Source of the DNA: a virus
IMG/VR virus record: IMGVR_UViG_3300034774_000063
Span: 1-40,746 of that record
Direction: 5' to 3' (one strand)
DNA length: 40,746 nucleotides
The notes below the pieces were generated by a model, which was not told the origin of the DNA, ran no database searches, and was given only the letters and a program-made list of their open reading frames with translations. The translations under genes and the position numbers were made by a program. How positions within the stretch are numbered: position 1 is the first letter of the stretch; every line of letters begins with the position of its first letter. This document shows positions 30,944 to 38,054 of the stretch, piece after piece.

Positions 30944-32025
30944 AATTGGGGTTTTCCATCCTTAAATTCTACGGGTTTTCCATCACCAAAAGAAGAACCC
31001 ACTTCAGCATCAATTGCTAAGGGCACATCAAAATGAATGTTAAAAGTGTCCTTAACAAAGGGGTAGTTTACAAGCTCATCATAGAGAATTTCTAGACATT
31101 TTTCAACATGGTTATCTTTACATACTACTTCTATACTATCGTGGACGGTAGCTACGGGGTAAGCCTCCACACCTTCCTCTCTAAGCCTTCTGTAAGCTCC
31201 CAGGAGCCCACATAAGAGAATATCTGACGCAGTAGACTGGATAGTGAAGTTAAGTCCCTGACGGAGCGCACGATTGACCACAGAGAAGTCCTTAGAATCT
31301 ACATTAGGAAGGTTTCTTCGTCTTCCAAAGATAGTGTATGCATGTTTATTAGTTTTAATATACTTATTCACGAAATCCATATACTCAAAGATTCCTGGGT
31401 ACACATTCTTGTAGTTAGCAATGATCTTCTTAGCTCTAGGGAGGGAAATGCCCGTAGTCTCGGCTAAGTTAAACGCCCCTCCTCCATATACAATAAGGAA
31501 AGAGACTGCTTTAGAGATTTGCCTCTCCTCTTTAGAGATTTTTTGCTTGTTAAATAGCATTCTAGCTGTATAAGTATGAAGATCCTCTCCATTATTAAAT
31601 GCTGTTTGCATATTACCTTCCTGGGCAATATGAGCTAGGACTCTAAGCTCCATAGCTGCATAGTCAATGGTGATAAACTTGTATCCCTTAGGGGCTATAA
31701 ACAAACTACGGATATTAGTATTAGTATCTCTAGGTAGTGTGTGAAATGAAACCCCCATAGCCTTTTGGGCTGAGTATGCTGCACAAGATAATCTACCAGT
31801 AGCAGTACCATCAAATCTATAATCTACATAAACCTTTGGTCTTTCATTATACTTAATGGCATTGGAAGTTCCTTTGATATAAGTCTTCTCCAGCTTTTGA
31901 GACTTGCGAAGTTCTAAAAGACCTTTGATAAAGTTTTGCGAAATTCTTAGGTCTTCTGTACTTTTCTCTTGGAGCAGAGCTTGGCTAATCCTTTTCCCCT
32001 CATCCCTATAGTTCCACTTACCCAC
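30940..32025 (-). CDS. polA: DNA polymerase A, C-terminal polymerase part (third of three frames)
   Basis: A 361-residue frame holding the palm and fingers of a family A polymerase. Motif A is DYAAMELR (121-128). Motif B has Arg168, Lys172, Phe176 and Tyr180-Gly181 in the normal spacing. Motif C is VHDSIEV with HDS at 295-297 where many family members have HDE. RFDGTATGRLSC-like sequence and NRALRQGLNFTIQSTASDI complete the domain. The start is GTG at 32025, overlapping the middle frame's stop by eight bases (GTGGGTAA). It needs the two upstream frames to make a normal enzyme. Confidence 0.93.
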   Translation of the reverse strand: MGKWNYRDEGKRISQALLQEKSTEDLRISQNFIKGLLELRKSQKLEKTYIKGTSNAIKYNERPKVYVDYRFDGTATGRLSCAAYSAQKAMGVSFHTLPRDTNTNIRSLFIAPKGYKFITIDYAAMELRVLAHIAQEGNMQTAFNNGEDLHTYTARMLFNKQKISKEERQISKAVSFLIVYGGGAFNLAETTGISLPRAKKIIANYKNVYPGIFEYMDFVNKYIKTNKHAYTIFGRRRNLPNVDSKDFSVVNRALRQGLNFTIQSTASDILLCGLLGAYRRLREEGVEAYPVATVHDSIEVVCKDNHVEKCLEILYDELVNYPFVKDTFNIHFDVPLAIDAEVGSSFGDGKPVEFKDGKPQL

Positions 32026-32497
32026 GCTTTTCTAATTCCTCTTCTATCTGTGCTAGTAATAGCTTTAGAGTGGGGGCAGATACAGACGGTGCCCCCTTCC
32101 CCGTCCTGTCAGGAGGGTACATCTCAAAGGCTCCCTCCCTAGTATATAATATCTCAATCAGATCGTTATTTGAAGACAGATTATCAGAAGTTTTTACCTC
32201 ATCAAACGCATACAAGCCATCTTCTTCGGTAATATTAGCATCTCTCAATTGTTTCCCTACAACTTTAAGCTGTTTCTCAGAAACATCCATCCCCTTGTAC
32301 TCCATAGCAACAAACATAGGGAGTGCTGGCATGATTAACTTTTCTAGTATCTTATCCATCCCCATCTCTGATAGCTTCTCGCTAATGAGATCAAAGATTT
32401 TAAGGGTAAAGTATGCATCAGCAGCATTACCCTCCACGCAATCAGAAAGAGCCATATTAGCCCAATCAAAAGTCTTAGGATTATTAACTGTAAGCAT
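32018..32497 (-). CDS. polA: DNA polymerase A, middle part (second of three frames)
   Basis: A 159-residue frame in a different reading frame from the parts on either side. It contains the exonuclease III-like motif around GNAADAYFTLKIF, whose Asp is a metal ligand of the 3'-5' exonuclease. Next comes the conserved MPALPMFVAMEYKGMDV segment that opens the polymerase domain, and the PSVSAPTLKLLL region. It starts at an ATG overlapping the upstream stop as TAATG. Alone it cannot fold as a complete domain, so association with the other two products, or a frameshift, is needed. Confidence 0.88.
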   Translation of the reverse strand: MLTVNNPKTFDWANMALSDCVEGNAADAYFTLKIFDLISEKLSEMGMDKILEKLIMPALPMFVAMEYKGMDVSEKQLKVVGKQLRDANITEEDGLYAFDEVKTSDNLSSNNDLIEILYTREGAFEMYPPDRTGKGAPSVSAPTLKLLLAQIEEELEKRG

Positions 32498-33519
32498 TAA
32501 AGATTCTCCAACTCATCAGAAAAGTATAGTTTTACGAGGTCCATCAGCCCTTTCGGAGCATTCTCATTAATAAAGTGATGCATAACTTTTGTATCCCAAA
32601 CATTACAAACCTCAATTCCATAGTTTAAAAGAAATTTAAGGTCAAACTTAGCATTGTGAAACACCTTCTTATTATTAGGGTTATTTAACATCTTCCTGAG
32701 AAGAACCCAAACCCTAGCGTAGTGGGGTTCCCCTTTTCGGAAGGGACTATCCTTATGATCCAAAGGAATTACCCAGTTAGTATCATTAGAAGAGAAAGCA
32801 ATCGTCTGAATACTATCCGTAAGGAAGTTCAATCCAGTCGTCTCAATATCAATAGCTACTGTGTCGGAAGTAGTTGATAGATAATCGGTTAGCTCCTCTA
32901 ACTCTCCTGTATCCTCCACCATCTTATAAGTAAAGTTTCCTTGGCTTTCTTTGCCGAGGATGTATTTTTCGTATGCGTTTCGTATGTCCGTTTCAAATAA
33001 GTATCTATGGCTAGGTTCTTTAAGAACAGAATAAGGATGATAGATAGGTACAACGATGCAAGAATGCCCACTATCTGTAATGTACTCATAAGAAGAACCT
33101 CTCTTCCCCATAATGCCGCTCTTTTTAACGAGCATCTTCATAGCTAAATTACCACATGCATAGATTAAGCGTGGCTTTACTTTATCTACTGTAGCTTCTA
33201 AGTGTTTCCTACATAAATTCATATTATCAGGAGACATATCTCCCTCTTTAACGGAGGGACATTTAATAGAAGCCGTGTACTGAACTCTACCAGGGTATAA
33301 ACTTTCCAGTAATTCCTTCTCTTTGTTAGAGAAAGGGTTCATAGATCCATACTTATACTTGAACGAGTCTGCGACGAAAAGAACATCTCCTTGAGAGAGT
33401 TTCTCATAATCCATGTAGGAATACTCTGGTTTATTCTGAGTTAAAACCGTACAGCCTTCGCATAAATCATTACTACAACTAGGTTTAAGACCAGAGTAAA
33501 GGTTTTCAAGCTCTTTCAT
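32497..33519 (-). CDS. polA: Uracil-glycosylase-like domain plus partial 3'-5' exonuclease (first of three DNA polymerase frames)
   Basis: A 340-residue frame. Residues 1-190 resemble family 4/5 uracil-DNA glycosylases: Cys20, Cys23, Cys87 and Cys103 keep the spacing of the iron-sulfur ligands, and YHPYSVLK resembles the HPS motif. The GEAPG-type catalytic loop is replaced by ADSFKYKYG. From 220 the exonuclease begins: DIETTG (224-229) and HNAKFDLKF (288-296). The frame ends before exonuclease motif III, which is in the next frame. Fusions of a glycosylase-like domain to phage family A polymerases are known. A CTATAATA box precedes the ATG by six bases. Confidence 0.9.
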   Translation of the reverse strand: MKELENLYSGLKPSCSNDLCEGCTVLTQNKPEYSYMDYEKLSQGDVLFVADSFKYKYGSMNPFSNKEKELLESLYPGRVQYTASIKCPSVKEGDMSPDNMNLCRKHLEATVDKVKPRLIYACGNLAMKMLVKKSGIMGKRGSSYEYITDSGHSCIVVPIYHPYSVLKEPSHRYLFETDIRNAYEKYILGKESQGNFTYKMVEDTGELEELTDYLSTTSDTVAIDIETTGLNFLTDSIQTIAFSSNDTNWVIPLDHKDSPFRKGEPHYARVWVLLRKMLNNPNNKKVFHNAKFDLKFLLNYGIEVCNVWDTKVMHHFINENAPKGLMDLVKLYFSDELENL

Positions 33520-33524
33520 AACGC

Positions 33525-33532
33525 TATTATAG
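33525..33532. promoter_or_regulatory. Shared bidirectional TATA box between polymerase and sigma-factor genes
   Basis: The sequence TATTATAG on plus is CTATAATA on minus. On minus the hexamer lies six bases before the ATG at 33519. On plus TATTAT lies five bases before the ATG at 33536. The two start codons are only 16 bases apart. Divergent transcripts from one nearly symmetrical box would both be leaderless. Confidence 0.6.
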
Positions 33533-33535
33533 GGT

Positions 33536-33892
33536 ATGGGTAAGAAGATGCATTACATTAACAATAAAAGATTTGAAGAAATCATCCCCTTGTACTTACA
33601 AAATCCAAGTGAGTACGAGGATGAGTTAATGGAGCTATTTGATCTCTTGATAACTAACATTCTAGAAAGCTTTAAATTTAAAATTGATAAAGATGATGCG
33701 AAACAGGAATGTTTTTTACTAGTACTAAAAACTCTTAAGAACTTCAAACCATCAAAAGGAAGTGCATTCAACTACTTTACTACGGTAATAGTGAATAATT
33801 TAAAATTGCTATACACTAAAAATAAAAAGTACCGCCAGAAGCTGGAAGAATATCAAGATCGTTTAGGAGATTCTAACCCTAGACTTCTATAG
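33536..33892 (+). CDS. gp55-like late transcription sigma factor candidate
   Basis: A 118-residue protein on the opposite strand to most genes. DDAKQECFLLVLKTLKNFKP followed by KGSAFNYFTTVIVNNLKLLY (about 53-93) fits sigma-70 region 2 as it appears in compact T4 gp55-like late sigma factors. There it binds RNA polymerase and melts a TATAAATA-type box. T4 gp55 is somewhat longer, and no region 4 is visible here, as in gp55. The start at 33536 is leaderless; ATG at 33548 is an alternative. It converges on the next minus-strand gene with a 40-base overlap. Confidence 0.6.
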   Translation: MGKKMHYINNKRFEEIIPLYLQNPSEYEDELMELFDLLITNILESFKFKIDKDDAKQECFLLVLKTLKNFKPSKGSAFNYFTTVIVNNLKLLYTKNKKYRQKLEEYQDRLGDSNPRLL

Positions 33893-34176
33893 ATTTGAGA
33901 TAAATAATCCTCCGATCTTAACTCCCTCCTACCTAGGGTTACTAGGTGGGGTAGCTTAGTGGTGTTATAAATAACAAAAGCATGTGGCATTGTAAAGCTA
34001 TTCACAACATACACAGGTTTTTTACCTGTCCCTTTTTTAAGCTTCTCAACTAAAACATTGGAAAACTTATCCCACAAAGATACAAAGAGAATTGATAGCG
34101 GTTCTCTTGTCCTTTTCTGCTGGCGAATGAGTTTGTTAAGTTGATTTTCTGTTTTCAAGAAAATAGGAGTATACAT
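33853..34176 (-). CDS. Hypothetical protein, possible thioredoxin-like fold
   Basis: A 107-residue protein. The pattern PLSILFVSLWDKFSNVLVEKLK, VYVVNSFTMPHAFVIY is reminiscent of a thioredoxin fold with a cis-proline loop, but there is no CxxC, so redox activity is unlikely. The last residues are basic. Its 3' end overlaps the convergent sigma-factor gene by 40 bases. Identification is tentative. Confidence 0.55.
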   Translation of the reverse strand: MYTPIFLKTENQLNKLIRQQKRTREPLSILFVSLWDKFSNVLVEKLKKGTGKKPVYVVNSFTMPHAFVIYNTTKLPHLVTLGRRELRSEDYLSQIYRSLGLESPKRS

Positions 34177-34179
34177 TAA

Positions 34180-34533
34180 TTATTCAACTACTTCAATAGA
34201 GCCTTCGGCAACCTCTTCATCAACACCTGTTAGCTTACCCTCTTCATCAAAAGTAAACCCTGAAGCTTCATAATCATCACGGTTCTCTTCCATGTGCTTT
34301 ACTAGATTGCTGGTAATGCTCTCTTCGATAGCACGAATCCCTGCGAAAAAGATAGACCGCACGAAGTCGTTCATCTGAACATTGTCAGGCTTGACGCTGT
34401 TAGCGAAGTTGGTAAAAGCCTCAGCTTCCTCTTGATTTAGTTTTACTTGAAATTTCATTCTGTTTCTACTCCGTTCAATGGTTTTAATCTTCCACTCGTC
34501 AGGGTGGAATTCAAATTTGAGATCTTGGGTCAT
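34180..34533 (-). CDS. Hypothetical protein, possible ribbon-helix-helix DNA-binding region
   Basis: A 117-residue protein. KFQVKLNQEEAEAFTNFANS followed by a helix FVRSIFFAGIRAIEESI looks like a ribbon-helix-helix unit; the C-terminal 40 residues are acidic. A box at 34546-34553 and a GAGGGA ribosome-binding site precede the ATG at 34533. It is transcribed away from the neighbouring nuclease gene. Function is inferred only from shape. Confidence 0.6.
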   Translation of the reverse strand: MTQDLKFEFHPDEWKIKTIERSRNRMKFQVKLNQEEAEAFTNFANSVKPDNVQMNDFVRSIFFAGIRAIEESITSNLVKHMEENRDDYEASGFTFDEEGKLTGVDEEVAEGSIEVVE

Positions 34534-34545
34534 GGCGATTCCCTC

Positions 34546-34553
34546 TATTATAG
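34546..34553. promoter_or_regulatory. Shared bidirectional TATA box between the RHH-like gene and the nuclease
   Basis: TATTATAG on plus is CTATAATA on minus. On minus it lies 13 bases (with GAGGGA) before the ATG at 34533; on plus TATTAT lies 18 bases (with CGAGG) before the ATG at 34570. Both directions therefore have room for a ribosome-binding site. Confidence 0.55.
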
Positions 34554-34569
34554 TACGAGGCCAACACTT

Positions 34570-35085
34570 ATGGAAGACAATTACGATTTATCTAACCTTC
34601 GCAAAAAACCTAAGCGTAAGAACAGTAGGGCGAAGGGCAGCACCTTTGAAAGGCAGATAGCTAAGATATTCAATGATCGTTTTAAAACTGAAGAGTTCTG
34701 TAGGAGCCCTGGATCAGGAGCATTTGCTACTACCCATACATTACCAGAGTATCTAAAGATATATGGAGATCTAATAACCCCTATTAAATTTAAATATTGT
34801 ATAGAATGTAAGAAAGGATACAATAAAGAAAGCTTATATAGTTTATATAATTATAGCTCAGATACCTGGAAATTCATAAAACAATGTGAAAAAGATTCAG
34901 AAAAATGTAATAAGGTGCCAATGGTTATCTTCAAACAAGACAGACAAAAGACTCTAGCTATAGTACCTTCAAGTAATGATTTTTATATAGATAAATATAT
35001 AGAAATCCATAACGATAACAAAAAATATAAAGTATATCTGTTCGAAGAAATTCTAAAGTGCTGGGATTCTATGTGGTTTGACTAA
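34570..35085 (+). CDS. PD-(D/E)xK nuclease, Holliday-junction-resolvase-like
   Basis: A 171-residue protein, one of two plus-strand genes. The basic N-terminus (RKKPKRKNSRAKG) precedes the nuclease core: Glu27 in STFERQIA, Asp67 in YGDLIT, and the ECK motif (Glu79-x-Lys81) in KYCIECKKGY. This is the order of catalytic residues in PD-(D/E)xK resolvases. It could resolve recombination intermediates made by UvsX, but may instead be another DNA-cutting enzyme. The ATG at 34570 follows CGAGG; a start at 34447 would cover a gene on the other strand. It overlaps the 965-residue gene by 17 bases at the 3' ends. Confidence 0.8.
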   Translation: MEDNYDLSNLRKKPKRKNSRAKGSTFERQIAKIFNDRFKTEEFCRSPGSGAFATTHTLPEYLKIYGDLITPIKFKYCIECKKGYNKESLYSLYNYSSDTWKFIKQCEKDSEKCNKVPMVIFKQDRQKTLAIVPSSNDFYIDKYIEIHNDNKKYKVYLFEEILKCWDSMWFD

Positions 35086-37966
35086 GAAGTTTTTCAAGAA
35101 GATGCTGTTGACCTTGTAAGAATTGAACAAACATATCCTCTTTCCTCAGAGCTAATTCAGCATCAGTATCCTCATCACCAAGCGTCCGATACAGATCTTT
35201 AGCACCACCAGTCCTTACTTTATACTCACCTCTTTCTGGAGCTAGGGAAGCTCTTCTTTGATTTTCCTGCTCCATTCCTGGGTCTACAATAGTAGTAGTT
35301 CCACCCCAGGCTGTTTGTGCAGCCCAAGGAGATGGATCCCCCAATTGTGTTCCTGTAGGTTGTACTTTCGTAGGTAGTTTAGGATCTTTAGGTTTTCCAC
35401 TTTTTGATGGTGCAACAGGAGCGGGAGGACCCTCTGGTTGGACCGTCTTTTTAGATCTTCTAAACTGTACCCTTGGGTTGCCAAGGTTAGCTTCAATTTC
35501 AGCATTGCGTAAGCCAGCCTTTTGTATATTATCCGCTAACCCTCTCTTTTCATTAAGAACTTCTTGGTCAGAACCAGCTACAGATAGATACATTGTTTGT
35601 AAATAAGCTTTACCTTTACCAGACACAAGCCCCTCAGAGTCTGTATATTTATCCAACTCACGATTGGTTATTAAGTTTTTTACTTCGAATCTTAATTTAT
35701 CTAACTCTTTACAAGATTTATCATCACCTTTATTTTTTAAACATTTTTTTGCTTCTTCTGCTCTTTCTTTATCTCCTGTAGAGGGGGGTTGTTGCTTATT
35801 ATTAAGCCATTGATCTATGTAACCTTCTGAGGCACCCTCCATAGCTTTCCCATCCTCACCCTCAACCCAACTTCCAGGAGTTAGTATAGCATCCACTCTG
35901 TCTAATCGAGGAGCTATATCCTCCATGAACTCTACAGCCTTTTTCACAGTACCTTTACCCACACACTCTTCTAAAGTGGTCTTTACAACCTTTAGCCTCT
36001 CTATTTCTGCATCTTGTAACCCATCACTAGACTCCTCCCCAAGATACCTAAACATATCTCTTTGCTTTTGGTGTGACATTTCCCCCAAAGTGGAAGGGTT
36101 TTTAGAATCAGTGTGTGTCTTAGGTTCTCTTCCTATAACTAAACACCCTTTATCATCTCCCACCCCATCTTTAATCATACTATCAATTGCTGCATCTATA
36201 TTCGCCTCCCTTTTCTCCTCCTTGGTCTGAGGCTTCTCTCCTTTCTTCGGTCGGGTAGAGTTTCCTTTTTCATTTAGCCCACCATTACACCTACTAGGTT
36301 GAGCATAATGATCTAACTGTTCGGGACTTAAAATTTTCTCTCTAATATTCGTAACTAATGCTTTCCTTAATTTTATAGGATCTTCTTCTAAGTCCCCCTC
36401 TCCTGGACAGTAAACATCTTCAACATCTTTTTTAGCACCAATAACATTTGAAGCTCTTTCTTCTCCCCCACTTTCCTGTCCTTGACCCACTCCCTTAGTA
36501 CGGGTTGGAATAATAGCTCCATGAACTTGAGCAGAAAACTTTCTATTAGCCATCACTACTAAAAGAAGTGCTTTAGGTCCATCCTCATCCGCAACTACCT
36601 TTTCTACAAAAGCTCTAGCATCTTCTCTACTTAACTTCCCCCCAGATTGTGCAACTAACCTATCAATAATAAAGTTAGTGGCATTACGATCAAAATCTTC
36701 TTTGGGTCCAGTTAAAATTAGACTATCATCTGCTAACAATCCAATCTGTAATGCTTCTAACAACTCTTCAAAACTAGCTCCAACCTTTTTTCCACAAGCC
36801 TTCTTAGAAATACCTGCCTTCTTGTCTTCTTTACACTGCTCCCAGTCTTCTCGCAATTTAATAGAACTAAAAACCTCCTTACTAAAAGATTCAGCACATT
36901 CCACCATTTCTTCTCGGCTCTTCTTACCTAAGCACCTCTCTAACATAGGGGCTAAGTTGTCTGCATCCTCAATAGCTACCCCTCTAATAGCATCCTTCCT
37001 TCCTTGACTCATTGGTTTCTTTGGTATGCTTTTAGCAATACTAGCTTTACCATTTTGTTGTCTATCTTTTTTTTGTATCTCTTCTAGTTGGGGACCGAAC
37101 TCTGCTAAAGCTTTGTAGGTAGGAGTATCTCCACGACAAAGAGCTATACTTATTTCATCAAAATAAAGACACCCATCTTCATCTTTAGTTATTTTATACT
37201 TTTCAATTAAGTCATTAATTTTGCCAGAAAACCCCATCGGCCCTGCCATACCTGGGTTGTTAGCTATGTCATCACCTAATCTTAAAAGATCGTTCACACC
37301 ATTAAAGGTTTCTACAACAGTCTCCTCATCAATACCAGTCAGCATACCTGTATTAAGAGCAACTTCTTTTAATCTTTCTGTCTCTTCTAACCACTTCTCT
37401 TCCTTTGCTTGGACTAAGGCTTCTTGCTCCTCGTCTTCTACCTCTGGATCATCACTCCCAAGTTCATCCTCTGCTACATTAGAACGAACTTTGCCTAAGG
37501 TATCTCCTAAGGAGTCTGCTGCTTTATCTGAGGGGCTTTCTTCTGGTGCAAGCTCCTCCCCAGGTTGAGCCTCCCCACCCTCTTCCTCTTCTCCCGCACC
37601 TTGCTCCCCTCCCTGTGGCGCACCCCCACCAAACCACTGCTCCAACTCACCCATATTTGTACGGCGCGTTAAAGAAGACCCTACTAAATCCCCAGAATCA
37701 GCCTTTGCAAAATTCCTACCAAAACCTTTCCCAAAATTTACTTTAATAAAGCCTTTATCTGTAACCTCTGCTGTAGCAGATTTCTTAGGATCTTGAGGAT
37801 GTGCAAACTTTTTTGTTGATCCAGGAGCTTGTCCTACCATAGCTTTAATCAGAGAGTCAGCGTCTGCCACCCTCTCTCCCTGTTCCTCCTCTTCACGAAG
37901 AGATAATTTAAACTTTCTGCGCTTTAGGAGTTCGTAACTTTCTAATAATGAATAGTAGTAGTCCAT
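35069..37966 (-). CDS. Very large unknown protein, probably structural
   Basis: A 965-residue protein I do not recognise. A basic/aromatic N-terminus (MDYYYSLLESYELLKRRKFK) is followed by an acidic, Gly/Pro/Glu-rich stretch at about 110-205, then a Lys/Glu-rich helical body with scattered cysteines (CLGKKSREEMVEC, CKEDKKAGISKKAC). A Pro-rich linker follows near 860-890, and a short helical end LQGQQHLLEKLLSQ. A TATAAT box lies five bases before the ATG. Its place next to tail tube and sheath suggests a virion or assembly role. T4 has the portal near this position, but portal signatures are absent. Confidence 0.75.
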   Translation of the reverse strand: MDYYYSLLESYELLKRRKFKLSLREEEEQGERVADADSLIKAMVGQAPGSTKKFAHPQDPKKSATAEVTDKGFIKVNFGKGFGRNFAKADSGDLVGSSLTRRTNMGELEQWFGGGAPQGGEQGAGEEEEGGEAQPGEELAPEESPSDKAADSLGDTLGKVRSNVAEDELGSDDPEVEDEEQEALVQAKEEKWLEETERLKEVALNTGMLTGIDEETVVETFNGVNDLLRLGDDIANNPGMAGPMGFSGKINDLIEKYKITKDEDGCLYFDEISIALCRGDTPTYKALAEFGPQLEEIQKKDRQQNGKASIAKSIPKKPMSQGRKDAIRGVAIEDADNLAPMLERCLGKKSREEMVECAESFSKEVFSSIKLREDWEQCKEDKKAGISKKACGKKVGASFEELLEALQIGLLADDSLILTGPKEDFDRNATNFIIDRLVAQSGGKLSREDARAFVEKVVADEDGPKALLLVVMANRKFSAQVHGAIIPTRTKGVGQGQESGGEERASNVIGAKKDVEDVYCPGEGDLEEDPIKLRKALVTNIREKILSPEQLDHYAQPSRCNGGLNEKGNSTRPKKGEKPQTKEEKREANIDAAIDSMIKDGVGDDKGCLVIGREPKTHTDSKNPSTLGEMSHQKQRDMFRYLGEESSDGLQDAEIERLKVVKTTLEECVGKGTVKKAVEFMEDIAPRLDRVDAILTPGSWVEGEDGKAMEGASEGYIDQWLNNKQQPPSTGDKERAEEAKKCLKNKGDDKSCKELDKLRFEVKNLITNRELDKYTDSEGLVSGKGKAYLQTMYLSVAGSDQEVLNEKRGLADNIQKAGLRNAEIEANLGNPRVQFRRSKKTVQPEGPPAPVAPSKSGKPKDPKLPTKVQPTGTQLGDPSPWAAQTAWGGTTTIVDPGMEQENQRRASLAPERGEYKVRTGGAKDLYRTLGDEDTDAELALRKEDMFVQFLQGQQHLLEKLLSQTT

Positions 37967-37970
37967 AATT

Positions 37971-37978
37971 TATTATAG
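37971..37978 (-). promoter_or_regulatory. CTATAATA promoter box of the 965-residue gene
   Basis: The minus strand reads CTATAATAAATTATG: TATAAT, five bases, then ATG at 37966. It follows directly after the tail-tube terminator, so this long gene has its own transcription start. Confidence 0.6.
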
Positions 37979-38021
37979 GAGAAAAGCCCAACCCAGAAGA
38001 TTAACTCTAGGCTGGGCTTTT
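37979..38021 (-). terminator. Terminator after the tail tube gene
   Basis: On the minus strand AAAAGCCCA (38021-38013) pairs with TGGGCTTTT (37990-37982) across a loop of about 22 bases that can pair partly. The T residues at the end of the stem form a short uridine tract. The inverted repeat is symmetrical enough to work in both directions. Confidence 0.8.
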
Positions 38022-38054
38022 GTTATTTAATTTATTTATTAAAGCTGTTTAATA

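Noticed and set aside
32485-32515. Programmed -1 frameshift at the first polymerase break
   Set aside because: The bases before the stop (AATCTTTAATG) do not form a standard slippery heptamer and I see no clear stimulatory structure; coupled reinitiation is simpler, though not proven.
32070-32570. Plus-strand frame of 166 codons
   Set aside because: It is antisense to the polymerase frames, which contain recognisable conserved motifs.
30940-33519. Intron, intein or homing endonuclease as the reason for the split polymerase
   Set aside because: There is no intervening sequence; frames overlap by one and eight bases and contain only polymerase-family sequence.
34447-34569. Upstream extension of the nuclease gene
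   Set aside because: It would run across the opposite-strand gene at 34180-34533 and its promoter box; the ATG at 34570 has a ribosome-binding site.
35069-37966. Portal protein or tape measure identity for the 965-residue protein
   Set aside because: Neither the portal fold pattern nor the long hydrophobic helical repeats of tape measures are visible; only its position suggests a virion role.
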